From assembly GCF_000153485.2 (NCBI RefSeq), contig NC_018721.1:2356001-2420000 (forward strand): DNA of 64,000 bases, given 5' to 3'. Of the stretch, positions 54,789-63,540 are shown piece after piece. Made by a program: the position numbers and the translations under genes. A model generated the notes under the pieces. It worked only from the letters and a program-made list of their open reading frames with translations, did no database searches and was not told where the DNA came from. The DNA is from Psychroflexus torquis ATCC 700755. GTDB taxonomy: Bacteria; Bacteroidota; Bacteroidia; Flavobacteriales; Flavobacteriaceae. Within the stretch, counting starts at the first letter, position 1; each line of letters opens with the position of its first letter.

Positions 54789-55124
54789 TTATTTGTTATA
54801 GCCATTGTTGTGCTTTCGTTCCTGTTCCAGTTGCTTTTTTAGTTTATCAGGATCTTGTCTTGTTCGAAAAGAGTGATGGTTTCAATTTCTTCTTTACCAA
54901 AATTTACTCGGTAGAAAAGGTCGTTTGATTTGTGACATCGCAGTTATAGATTCCTCCAAATTCCATCGATTTTTGACAACCTTCAGGATACTTCGAAATC
55001 TGTTCGATTTTTGTAGTCAATTATTCTAAAAAATCCTTCTAACCTTATAACTCCATTCCTGCAATAAATATTCGATGAGTCTTTTGGTTTTGTGTTCGGC
55101 AAGTTCCCAAATGAAAACCTCCAT
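54789..55124 (-). pseudogene. RelE/ParE-type toxin with three frameshifts
   Basis: Starting at an ATG that overlaps the antitoxin stop by 1 bp, the frames read in turn VFIWELAEHKTKRLIEYLL, TTKIEQISKYPEGCQKSMEF, FYRVNFGKEEIETITLFE and RTRQDPDKLKKQLEQE. Joined, they make a normal ParE/RelE toxin of about 100 residues. Three frameshifts and several stops kill it. The remaining 200 bp toward the UvrA-like gene show nothing else. Confidence 0.8.
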
Positions 55125-55348
55125 CAAGAAATCTTTTTGAGAATCTCCTTATATGAAGTCCTTTTTATATAATCTAACTGCTCAATTCCCTTTTTAATTT
55201 TCGCTTGCTCATATTTAGTCAATTCTTTCCAAAAGTCTGATTTTTCATTATTAATCAAAGCCGTTATTCTTTTGATAAAGTTGTTATTGTCTATATTTAA
55301 TATCAGCTTGACAAGTTCTATTTTGAATGTATTATTGTCCATTTTCAT
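55124..55348 (-). CDS. Antitoxin of a RelE/ParE locus (toxin dead)
   Basis: 74 residues, mostly helical and charged. The pattern (IELVKLILNIDNNNFIKRI, then EKSDFWKELTKYEQAKIKKG and SYKEILKKIS) fits the small antitoxins paired with RelE/ParE toxins in Bacteroidota. It is intact, while the toxin frame that begins at its stop codon is destroyed. It may be a free antitoxin that can still neutralise related toxins; that is inference. Confidence 0.75.
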   Translation of the reverse strand: MKMDNNTFKIELVKLILNIDNNNFIKRITALINNEKSDFWKELTKYEQAKIKKGIEQLDYIKRTSYKEILKKIS

Positions 55349-55468
55349 AACTTTATTTCAAACTCACATTTCTAGAGGAATTTTATGAATGAAGCATAAC
55401 GGTTTTGACCTACACAGCGGTCTAGTTTAAAACTAGTATTTGTTTTTCGAAGATAATAATAGTTTTAT

Positions 55469-56098
55469 TCAGTTTGAACGATAATTCGAAGCGCAGACCT
55501 GCACTGGGTTGTAACGCGTGTTATACTCATAATCGCTTTGTGTTCCATCTAATAATTTCAGTTCGAATATTATTGATATCATTTCTATAAATCTCTTTAA
55601 CCCATTATCTTCATTACTCCTAATCGTCGAAAATGAAAACCGAGTTTTCTTCTTCGATTCTGGGTACTTTAAGACATTGAAAAAATCTTTTGGGGAAGAG
55701 TCATTGTCTTTGAAAAATTGTTGAAAAGGTGAATCTTCACCTATGTATTTAGAGAAAAGAGATATTAATTCATGCGAAATACCATCTTGCATTGAAGCAA
55801 GGTTTTTATAGATACTTTTAATATTATGATCAAGTTTTACATCTTTCGATACTTCAAGGGTTAAACCTTTCATCATTAATTCTAAGCCATGATAAAAGTT
55901 AAAGAGAATAGGTACGCCAACATTCATGTCATTCCATCTGGTATTATTTTCATATTCACTCCACGAATCATCCTTATCCTCTTTTGCGTCAGAAAGTATA
56001 AAATTTCTATTGCCTTGTTTTTCCATTTCGTTGATTGCCTCTTTTGCAAGGTTCAGAAATTGATATGACAGACCTATGTAATCTGGGTTAGAGTTCAT
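55469..56098 (-). CDS. HEPN-like protein of unknown function
   Basis: 209 residues, helical, no signal peptide. The segment VPILFNFYHGLELMMKGLTL (about 80-100) followed by KLDHNIKSIYKNL resembles the HEPN-like pattern FYHGLELLLKG...HNLKKLY. The catalytic Rx4-6H motif of HEPN ribonucleases was not found, so a non-catalytic or antitoxin-like role is as likely. It lies 120 bp upstream of the antitoxin gene on the same strand. Confidence 0.6.
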   Translation of the reverse strand: MNSNPDYIGLSYQFLNLAKEAINEMEKQGNRNFILSDAKEDKDDSWSEYENNTRWNDMNVGVPILFNFYHGLELMMKGLTLEVSKDVKLDHNIKSIYKNLASMQDGISHELISLFSKYIGEDSPFQQFFKDNDSSPKDFFNVLKYPESKKKTRFSFSTIRSNEDNGLKRFIEMISIIFELKLLDGTQSDYEYNTRYNPVQVCASNYRSN

Positions 56099-56406
56099 AT
56101 TTTACGAGGGTTAATTGTCTTTAAGCATAACATTCGAATAAATCCTATTTAAATCTTCAGTATAAAATATATCTATTATAGGGTATTGATTTTGAATGGT
56201 TTAAACGGTATTTATTTTAGAACCTCGTGTTACATTGAATCAAACTAAATTTTCAGATTGAATAATCATTTTTTTAGAGGCATCTATTTTAAAACTAATT
56301 CTACAGGTTTAATTATTACTTCCCTTTTTCAGAGAAGTATCTATAGCTAAAGGCGATAATTGTCTAATTCCAAGTGCTACTATATTTTGATTATAGAGCT
56401 CTTTTT
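56099..56406. other. Gap between HEPN-like and S9 peptidase genes
   Basis: About 310 bp of AT-rich DNA. No coding frame, repeat or terminator was recognised. Confidence 0.5.
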
Positions 56407-58350
56407 TTAAACATCTTCAATTTCGGTAGTTTCGGTCTTATTCTCAGAGGGTGTATTTTCATTTTTAAGGTAGTTATCTAAAAACTTTAGAATTCTACTG
56501 TAGGACTCTATTTGATTTTCCTTTTTAACAAAACCATGACCTTCATCTTCAAATAAAACATATTCCACGGGGACACCATTTTCTCTAACACCAGCAACAA
56601 TCTCATCACTTTCTACTTGTAATACTCTAGGATCCTGAGCGCCTTGTAAAACGATTAATGGTTTAGTGACTTTATCGGTATGAAATAAAGGAGAGATGCG
56701 TTTTAATCTAATAGAGTCTGCTGTAAAAGGGTCTCCTAGTTCTAGGTATAAGGATTCTCTCATAGATTCCCAATAGGGTGGTATACTCTTTAATGTTCTT
56801 ATCCAATTGGTCACCCCAAAAAGATTGACGCCCACATCAAACTCTTCTGGAGTGTAAGTTAATGCTGCCATGGTCATGTATCCACCATAAGAACCTCCAA
56901 TGATACCTATTTTGTCGCCATCAATTTCAGTTTGCGATGCCAACCAATTTTTACCTTCTACACAATCCTGTAAGTCTTTCTCACCGTGGTTGAGGTCATC
57001 CATTTGGTAAAATGTTTTACCGTAACCACTACTCCCACGATTATTAACCGCTAAAACGGCATACCCATGATTGACCATATATTGAATAAGAGAACTAAAC
57101 CCTTGTCGTGATTGTCCGCCAGGACCACCATGAACCCAAACCATAGCGGGCACTTTGTTTTCTACAGATGCTTGATGTGGCAAGTAATAGATAGCCGGAA
57201 TCTCAACACCATCAAAGGATTTGAAACGAATTACTTTTGCGGTTACTAAATCTTCAACATCTATAGCCTCGTTAAGAACATCAGTTAATTTATGTTGCTC
57301 TTTCGTTTCTATGTTATAGGTATATAAATCTGAAGGGGAATTAGACCCACCAGCATACATACGCATCCATTTTTCATCATCGCTAAAACCAACACTTGTG
57401 ATACTTTGATCTTTAAAATCTGGCAAATCAATAGGTTCCATTGTTTTGGAATCTAAAACTTGAATTGCATTTTTACCATCCTCATTCACATAAACAACCA
57501 TGTATTTTCCCTCGGACGTAAAACCACTACCCATGATATCCCAAGATTTTTCCAGAACTTTTTTCTTCTCTTTAGTAGCCAAATCATAAGACATTAAATA
57601 GGAGAATTCTCCACCATCGTCGGTCGTGTAATAGAATTTAGAATTATCATTCGAGAAATCTTGAGACGAGTTCTTACTTTGATTTTCATTGATTTTAATC
57701 ATTTCTTCAGTCTTTACGTCATAAAGAAATAAATCGCTATCATTTGTATTTAAAGATTTGGTGAGTGCAAAATAATTTTCATCACTAGACATTCCTGAAA
57801 AATTGAGTCCACTGTCATCTTGATAAATCAGTTCTGAAGAAAAATCATCAATAGACATTTTATAAACATCAAAATAACTCGGATTTCTCTTATTAGAGCC
57901 AAAATACAGATATTGGTCATCGTCTGACCAGCCATAAAAAGCAGATTTCGCCTCTTTATCTGGGGTGATATCTTTTATATTTCCTTCCAAATCCCTTACA
58001 AATAAATGATCTATTTCGTCCCCATTACCATCGGCACTTAATAGCATTCTATTGTCATTTGGGAAATAAGATTCTGCAAAAATCGAAGTACTATCTGAGG
58101 TTGTAATCGCCCTCATTTCTCCTCCTTCAGAAGGAACAGTGTACACGTTATAAATACCAGAGCGGTTACTGGAAATGAGTAAGCTACTGTTATCCGATGA
58201 AAAACTTCCACCACCTATAGCTTCGTTATTCATAAATTGTTCAATAGTATATTGCTTGATTTCGCGATTGACCATCGCTTCGTCTGTTTTGTCTTCTTTA
58301 CAAGAAAACAGGAGTACTAATAAGCCTAATCCTAGAAATGTTGTTTTCAT
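56407..58350 (-). CDS. S9-family prolyl oligopeptidase-like lipoprotein
   Basis: 647 residues with a lipoprotein signal (LGLLVLLFSCKEDK). Residues about 40-370 form a TolB-like beta-propeller, and 380-625 an alpha/beta hydrolase. The catalytic triad is visible: Ser in GGSYGGYMTMAAL, Asp in GAQDPRV and His in DEGHGFVKKE, with the oxyanion-side WVHGGPGGQSRQGF. It is likely an acylaminoacyl or dipeptidyl peptidase anchored in the envelope. It stands alone. Confidence 0.93.
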   Translation of the reverse strand: MKTTFLGLGLLVLLFSCKEDKTDEAMVNREIKQYTIEQFMNNEAIGGGSFSSDNSSLLISSNRSGIYNVYTVPSEGGEMRAITTSDSTSIFAESYFPNDNRMLLSADGNGDEIDHLFVRDLEGNIKDITPDKEAKSAFYGWSDDDQYLYFGSNKRNPSYFDVYKMSIDDFSSELIYQDDSGLNFSGMSSDENYFALTKSLNTNDSDLFLYDVKTEEMIKINENQSKNSSQDFSNDNSKFYYTTDDGGEFSYLMSYDLATKEKKKVLEKSWDIMGSGFTSEGKYMVVYVNEDGKNAIQVLDSKTMEPIDLPDFKDQSITSVGFSDDEKWMRMYAGGSNSPSDLYTYNIETKEQHKLTDVLNEAIDVEDLVTAKVIRFKSFDGVEIPAIYYLPHQASVENKVPAMVWVHGGPGGQSRQGFSSLIQYMVNHGYAVLAVNNRGSSGYGKTFYQMDDLNHGEKDLQDCVEGKNWLASQTEIDGDKIGIIGGSYGGYMTMAALTYTPEEFDVGVNLFGVTNWIRTLKSIPPYWESMRESLYLELGDPFTADSIRLKRISPLFHTDKVTKPLIVLQGAQDPRVLQVESDEIVAGVRENGVPVEYVLFEDEGHGFVKKENQIESYSRILKFLDNYLKNENTPSENKTETTEIEDV

Positions 58351-58847
58351 ATCAATTATCTTTAAATTACGAAATAAATATACACTATTAAAAATTACTA
58401 TCTGATGTGTTGTTTTTTGTGAAGGTTTTTATCTAATTCTAATACATATTAAAGGAAACCTAAAAACCTTTCAACTGTTGGTGAATACAAGTAGGCTTGA
58501 AGCTAAAGAGGATAGTAAAACTGTCTTTAATAGCGGTCTGTCTTAAGCTGTTGAAATAGGTCTTTTGCAAGTGGGACATTAAGCTCATCCTAAGATGAGA
58601 GATACATATAGACTCTTGGGTGAAAAATAATTTAAGGATAAGCCAGCAAAAATCTGAAAATCTCAATTATAAATCTGTAAACCTAGAGGAATAGGATCAA
58701 AAATTAATAACGAAAAGTGTTGTTTTTCACCTGAGTTCTTTGTTGGCAATGTTTTTATTCTAATCCTAATGCCTGTGATAATTTTTCAATTGCTACTCGC
58801 TATCTTACCGCAACTTTTTAATCCCCTTTTTCCCGCAATCATACTTT
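58351..58847. other. Gap left of the long MITE copy
   Basis: About 500 bp without a convincing gene. A short open frame on the minus strand (58460-58666) has no recognisable similarity and no supporting signal. Confidence 0.5.
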
Positions 58848-59059
58848 ATACCAAATTAGACCTATAATGACGCAATAAATCGTTTTACCGATACAAATTC
58901 GTCACAGGCTTTTTTCGCCTGCTTTTCATCAAAAATAATTACCGTAGCTAAGTCTATGCTACTTATTTTTTCGATTTCAATCAATCAAAAAACCTGTGCT
59001 GAGCTACGTCGTAGTATAATTCAATTTATTCATACGGCATTATAAATATAATTTGGTAT
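58848..59059. mobile_element. Hairpin MITE, long copy
   Basis: 212 bp with the same ATACCAAATTAGACC...AATTTGGTAT ends as 40746-40907. It carries two extra segments (around CGATACAAATTCGTCACAGGC and CCTGTGCTGAGCTACGTCGTAG) that pair with each other through CACAGG/CCTGTG. Flanks TTTAT and ATTAT could be a decayed target duplication. No coding capacity. Confidence 0.75.
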
Positions 59060-59289
59060 TATTCAATGAGCTGTAAAATGAGTAAACATGCAGTCTATAT
59101 TTACAATACCCTCAGAATCCATTTAAGTGTGGATTTAAGAAAGCATATGGAATGAGCATTTAAATCTGAATATCAAATAGAGATCATATCATTTAAAAAA
59201 TTTGTAGAGGTCACAATATAAACCCCGATTTTAATGCTAGTAATTATATTAAATTATGAACATATTAAGAGGGTCAAAATTTTCTAGAA

Positions 59290-59698
59290 TTCGCTGATTG
59301 ATTTAAAACTGATGAAGATTATAAAGGATATAACCATATTGTAGCGATGCCCATCACAGTTATAAAGGGTTTGCTAAAGTTAGCGAAATGGAGTTCCACA
59401 TCGTAAATGCATCAAAAAGAGAAAGAGTAGAAGGAAAATATCACATACTACACGTTAACTCTACTCATAATAGAGTTAAAAATGGATTGAAAATACCTTT
59501 CGGGGAGTATCAACAAAATATCTACAACAATACATGAATTGGTATCAAATAAAGGAAAACATAAAGTCTAGAAGCGATAGAGCCAATGCCTTTGTGGAGA
59601 AAACAATCGCTTTAGTTACATTGAAACGGTATGATCAAATCGAATCTAGATATGAAAACTTAATATCAACGCGCACCTTAACTAGAGCCATTAACTAA
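59290..59698 (+). pseudogene. Decayed IS1595-family transposase
   Basis: Fragments in shifting frames read FKTDEDYKGYNHIVA, HHSYKGFAKVSEMEFHIVNA, HVNSTHNRVKNGLK, GVSTKYLQQYMNWYQIKENI and ANAFVEKTIALVTLKRYDQI. These are the DDE-domain C-terminus of an IS1595-type transposase. Several frameshifts separate them, and the N-terminal zinc-ribbon part was not found. It lies 230 bp right of the long MITE copy. Confidence 0.7.
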
Positions 59699-59793
59699 AA
59701 AAAAGTCTGACTTTTATTAGTCTAATATTTTTGATTCAATCATTTTTTAACGAGCTATATTTTTGTGATAGACTATAAAATGGCTCGACATTT

Positions 59794-60786
59794 TTAATCT
59801 TGAAATTTAGCGGATCTTAAGATGGCTTCAATTTCGAACATTTGATTTCTTTTTGAAGAGGATGGCTTAAATACGAAGCCTTCTAAAATCACATATCTGT
59901 CATTTTTATCATCTCGAATAGCATAAGTTAAAAATGGACCTGCCATAAAAAAACCTTTTACTTCCCAGGTTCCTTTGATTTCATAAGCAAATTTTCCATC
60001 GATTTCGGTTTCAAATAAATAAGGAGCATAGGCCTCTTCGGTAATCATATGTGTATCTTCAGTGGGGCCAGGTATATTTTTCCCAACAGAATCCCTCATC
60101 TTAATCACATTAGCAATAATGTCTCCATTTCTTTCAATTGTAGATTTTGAAACTTCGTAAGCTAATAACTCCATACTGCCATTCTTGATGTCCTTCCGCA
60201 TCCAAAAAAAGTTATCCTCCTGTTTTGCATATCGATAAGCTGATGGGAATAACATGGAAACTCCTAAGGATTTTGTCAAGACGTCCACCTTTTTTGGTGC
60301 TTTGCTCATGCGTCTCCTTTTCTCTTTTAGCTCCGTATCATGTAATTTTCCCAGGAAAGAGTCCTTGTTTTGCTCCAATTCTTCAATTATAGTTTGTTGA
60401 TTTGAGCCAGTTATAGCAATACCAAATTGAGGCTTTGCAAATGAGTCCAACAAAATCTGATGTCCCGTTTCTTTAGATTTTTCAATTTTTAAAAAGGTTC
60501 TGTTTTTTCTTGCAAAACCACTAAAAGCCATTGGAGGGATTTGGCGCAAGGCATATTTTGGTTCTTGTTGAGGGAGGCCATCAACATCTGCTGCAAAAAT
60601 CTCTCTTATCTTTTCTCCAATGGAGTCTTGCCAATCTTCATTGGTAATAATAACCGAAAGTTGATTGAGGTTTCCAGAAGATTCTGCTTTGTAAGCAGAG
60701 GTTTTATTGTCATTACAAGAATAAACGAGTAGAATGGAGAGGGCGAGAAGGCTTGCGCTAATGGTCTTAGGTAATGTATATTGCAT
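59794..60786 (-). CDS. DUF4837 lipoprotein
   Basis: 330 residues from the ATG that opens MQYTLPKTISASLLALSILL, with lipobox cysteine in VYSCNDN. The DUF4837 domain covers the rest: LSVIITNEDWQDSIGEKIRE, QQEPKYALRQIPPMAFSGF and a late GTWEVKGFFMAGPFLTYAI. The family is restricted to Bacteroidota and of unknown function, with an envelope location. An upstream in-frame start at 60840 gives no better signal peptide. Confidence 0.9.
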   Translation of the reverse strand: MQYTLPKTISASLLALSILLVYSCNDNKTSAYKAESSGNLNQLSVIITNEDWQDSIGEKIREIFAADVDGLPQQEPKYALRQIPPMAFSGFARKNRTFLKIEKSKETGHQILLDSFAKPQFGIAITGSNQQTIIEELEQNKDSFLGKLHDTELKEKRRRMSKAPKKVDVLTKSLGVSMLFPSAYRYAKQEDNFFWMRKDIKNGSMELLAYEVSKSTIERNGDIIANVIKMRDSVGKNIPGPTEDTHMITEEAYAPYLFETEIDGKFAYEIKGTWEVKGFFMAGPFLTYAIRDDKNDRYVILEGFVFKPSSSKRNQMFEIEAILRSAKFQD

Positions 60787-60859
60787 TTTGAAGTTTTTTT
60801 GAATTGAAATAAACTTATCGAATATCGTTCCAAAATTCAATTTACACTACTAAACTTTA

Positions 60860-61381
60860 TTAACCAGCAAGATTATTCATTAGTTTGAATCTTTGTTCTT
60901 CAATAAATCTATTTAATCTTTGATTCCAGAATGGGACATCTTTATAAAAGTCAACGCAATCTTCAAGGGTCTTTTGCTTTAATAATTGAGGCATAATGAA
61001 TTTTTCAAAGTCACGTTGTATCAATTCTAAAAACTCCTTAACATTATCGCCGTTTTTGATACAATACCCAATGCTGTTTTTATATTTATGAAATTGAATG
61101 CTCTCTGGCAAATAACAATCTTGAGATACACACACCGCAAGTTCTGTGATTTCAGGTCTTTTTTTAGATTTTTCATGAATTGGTGGAATCATCAAACCTA
61201 AGTTAATTCTGAAATCAATCTTATCATCGGTCGACCACCAATAATTTTGAAGGGTTAAAACCAATGAAAATTCTTCAGTAGATTTCCACCATATATCACC
61301 ATCGTTACTAAAACCTGCTTCTTTTAAAAGAGGAGCCAAGATTTCAGTATTCATTTTTTTTAAAATTTCAATTGCTTTCAT
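60860..61381 (-). CDS. DUF4304-like protein
   Basis: 173 residues, no signal peptide. MNTEILAPLLKEAGFSNDGD followed by IWWKSTEEFSLVLTLQNYWW is the DUF4304 start. The family is found scattered and often near polymorphic toxins as a possible immunity protein, but no toxin is seen here. Two tandem dyads (61432-61471) lie 51 bp upstream of its start. Confidence 0.78.
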   Translation of the reverse strand: MKAIEILKKMNTEILAPLLKEAGFSNDGDIWWKSTEEFSLVLTLQNYWWSTDDKIDFRINLGLMIPPIHEKSKKRPEITELAVCVSQDCYLPESIQFHKYKNSIGYCIKNGDNVKEFLELIQRDFEKFIMPQLLKQKTLEDCVDFYKDVPFWNQRLNRFIEEQRFKLMNNLAG

Positions 61382-61431
61382 AACTAAAAGTATTTAACTA
61401 AGGCAAAAATACAAGAGACTTTTGAATTTGG

Positions 61432-61471
61432 TTTACGGTTTAACCGTAAACATGTTACGGTAAAACCGTAA
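61432..61471. promoter_or_regulatory. Tandem operator-like dyads
   Basis: Two adjacent palindromes, TTTACGGTTTAACCGTAAA (9-bp arms, 1-bp spacer) and TTACGGTAAAACCGTAA (7-bp arms, 3-bp spacer), 4 bp apart. Four half-sites of TTACGGT point to a cooperative DNA-binding protein. The site lies upstream of the DUF4304 gene. The rest of the 470-bp gap to 61851 shows no gene. Confidence 0.5.
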
Positions 61472-61851
61472 ATTTCGGAATGGATGTTTATCATGTGCTT
61501 TTTGAAAATTGGCTTAGATATCGCAATTCTTCATTTTTTTTCACACTTAAAAGGATATTTATGAGAATCTTTTTTGCCTTGCATAAAACATAGGCAAAGA
61601 ACGTGAGGCCTAAATCCTCTTTCTTAGGGAAAGAAAATAATTCCTCTGAGCTAATATTTTAGCCATCGAAAAAATAAAAAACACAGATAAAAACACACTC
61701 ATTAATATCTAATTTATTCTATGTCCAATTAATGTTTATTAGCCGTAATGCTATCAATAACTAGCCTATCGAACATTCTATATCCAAAATATTTACGATT
61801 AAACCGATAAACAAATTCGCTAAGAGATAGGCTTTAACACTTTATCTTATT

Positions 61852-62166
61852 TTATGATAGGTTCTTGTACACTTCGTCTCGAAACAAACCATCTATGGTA
61901 TCGTTGAATATAATCGCATGATCTGGGTGGAGAAACAGGTCATTTCTGGAAAAATAGAATTCGCTTATTTCTACTTTAAAAAGCTTAACCAAACTCTTTT
62001 TTCGCTTTGGTGGTCTGGAAAAGGTCTTGGAATTTAGGTTAAGAATGATCATCCCTATAAAATGATTCCTAGACACTTGTATGTGATCTGTGCCATGCAT
62101 TTTTATAAGATATTCATGCACATGATTTGAAACAGGAAAGTTCTGAGTGATGAAGTAATTTTCCAT
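61852..62166 (-). CDS. Uncharacterised conserved Bacteroidota protein
   Basis: 104 residues when begun at the ATG giving MENYFITQNFPVSNHVHEYL; a GTG at 62181 would add five. Basic middle (SRPPKRKKSLVKLF), no signal peptide, and a C-terminus IFNDTIDGLFRDEVYKNL. Proteins of this type are met in Bacteroidota accessory regions, but no function can be named. It is divergent from the Abi gene. Confidence 0.6.
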   Translation of the reverse strand: MENYFITQNFPVSNHVHEYLIKMHGTDHIQVSRNHFIGMIILNLNSKTFSRPPKRKKSLVKLFKVEISEFYFSRNDLFLHPDHAIIFNDTIDGLFRDEVYKNLS

Positions 62167-62234
62167 AAGCATGAAAGTCACTCAAAGATAATAAATCTAG
62201 CGATAAAAACTGTGTAAGTATATGCTATTAGTTG

Positions 62235-62284
62235 AAAGATGGTGAATTTAAAATATTGAAAATCTATAAAAAAGATGGTGGATT
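62235..62284. repeat. Short direct repeat upstream of the Abi gene
   Basis: AAAGATGGTGAATT at 62235 and AAAGATGGTGGATT at 62271, 36 bp apart with one mismatch. Only two units exist, so this is not a CRISPR array. It may be a regulatory or RNA element in the 260-bp gap. Confidence 0.35.
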
Positions 62285-62444
62285 GCGTAATTTATTAGAT
62301 TATAGTTATTTAACCTTATTTTTACGCATTCGTGCACACTATTTAAGAGTATAACTTGTGGACAACTAGTAAGCTTTTTTGAGCTCGATCGCGGAATTTT
62401 TAATTATTATACATTTAATATTTACAAGATAGCTAATTAAATAA

Positions 62445-63332
62445 ATGGGGAACATAGCAACAAACACAAATATTCAAATTAGAAGCTTAAAAAAAAGAAA
62501 CTTAATTCTTGACTATGAAGAACAACAGGTTAAAGACTTTTTATTAGACATTGGATATTACAGATTGGGGTTTTATTGGCATCACTTTGAAATAGATGCT
62601 GACCATAATTTGGCTCTTGGAACTAAACTATCCGATGTTATAGCTTTATATTACTTAGATGTTGATTTAAGGAATATTTTATTAAAATATTTAAACCGAA
62701 TAGAAATAAATTTTAGAACTAAAGTTGTTTATTATGTTTCGAATAAGTTTAAACATTCTCCATCTTGGTTTGCAGATAAAACCATAGTAAAAGATAGTTT
62801 TATTGAAAGTACACCTTGGAAAAGAAGTATGCTAAGTAGAGTCTACACGAAAGAATTTATACATAATAACAAAACTCTTAAAAAACATCATTTAAATAAT
62901 CCTTTAGATACTTACGCTCCTGCCTGGAAAACATTAGAGTTTTTCACCTTTGGAGTATTATTAAACTTATTTAAAAACATTAGGAATGAAGATATCAAAA
63001 AGAGAGTTACAGAAAGTTTAGGAGTTTTAAATTCAGATAAATTTGAAAACTTAATGAGTACTGTAGTTTTATTAAGAAATATTTGTTCACATGGAGATGT
63101 ACTGTATGATTTTAAAACACCAAGAGGATTGTCTGTTGTCCCAAATATTGACTTTGATGGAAGTGATAGAAGCTCTTTGAATGCAACTATAAAAGTTATT
63201 TCTTACTTTTTAGAACATATTTCTATAAATAGAAAAAATGATTTCCTTAATGAGATTGATGATTTATTTATTAAAAACTTTAAGAATCAAGTAATTAAAA
63301 ACATTATTACAAATAAGATAAGATATAAATAA
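62445..63332 (+). CDS. Abi_2 (AbiD/F-family) HEPN abortive-infection protein
   Basis: 295 residues of the Abi_2 family. DIGYYRLGFYWHHFEID (about 30-50) is the N-terminal signature, and YYLDVDLRNILLKYLNRIEI the next. The HEPN ribonuclease motif is R211-N-I-C-S-H216 (Rx4H) in VLLRNICSHGDVLYD. Such proteins arrest phage-infected cells, presumably by cutting RNA, and relatives are proposed to be controlled by an RNA partner. A likely small RNA gene follows 20 bp downstream. The gene is AT-rich and lies in accessory DNA. Confidence 0.92.
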   Translation: MGNIATNTNIQIRSLKKRNLILDYEEQQVKDFLLDIGYYRLGFYWHHFEIDADHNLALGTKLSDVIALYYLDVDLRNILLKYLNRIEINFRTKVVYYVSNKFKHSPSWFADKTIVKDSFIESTPWKRSMLSRVYTKEFIHNNKTLKKHHLNNPLDTYAPAWKTLEFFTFGVLLNLFKNIRNEDIKKRVTESLGVLNSDKFENLMSTVVLLRNICSHGDVLYDFKTPRGLSVVPNIDFDGSDRSSLNATIKVISYFLEHISINRKNDFLNEIDDLFIKNFKNQVIKNIITNKIRYK

Positions 63333-63338
63333 ATATCG

Positions 63339-63347
63339 TAGTTTTGC
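63339..63347 (+). promoter_or_regulatory. -7 promoter box right after the Abi gene
   Basis: TAGTTTTGC matches the Bacteroidota -7 consensus TAnnTTTGY exactly, 7 bp past the Abi stop. It would start a transcript near 63353. No clear -33 TTG was found. Confidence 0.4.
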
Positions 63348-63352
63348 AACTC

Positions 63353-63438
63353 AGTGCACTGCTATTCAATTATTGCTTTAGTTTCTGCACTTAAAAAGAA
63401 TAAAAAACTAAAACTCAGACTTGCTCTGAGTTTTTTTT
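63353..63438 (+). ncRNA. Candidate Abi-associated small RNA
   Basis: Between the promoter box and a strong terminator lies about 58 nt in which AGTGCA (63353) can pair with TGCACT (63386), enclosing an AT-rich loop with GCTATTCAATTATTGCTTTAG. An A-rich linker then leads to the terminator. An AACTCAG overlapping the 5' end could compete for the terminator stem, giving a switch-like alternative. No open frame of note lies inside. The call rests on signals and position next to a HEPN gene, not on homology. Confidence 0.35.
63411..63438 (+). terminator. Strong terminator after the Abi locus
   Basis: A perfect 9-bp stem, AAACTCAGA with TCTGAGTTT, closes a CTTGC loop and is followed by five more T. 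Confidence 0.92.
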
Positions 63439-63540
63439 GGTTAATTACTTCTGAGATTCCACAGTTTGCTAAAGCATGTTTTTAATGCTGAGACTTTTAA
63501 GGCAATAATAAAATTACTAAGTTTATAGTATTAATAAATT

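Noticed and set aside
58460-58666. Minus-strand open frame of 68 codons
   Set aside because: No similarity, no promoter box, and composition like the surrounding non-coding DNA.
62235-62284. CRISPR-like repeat-spacer-repeat
   Set aside because: Only two 14-bp units with one mismatch and no cas genes; far too little for an array.
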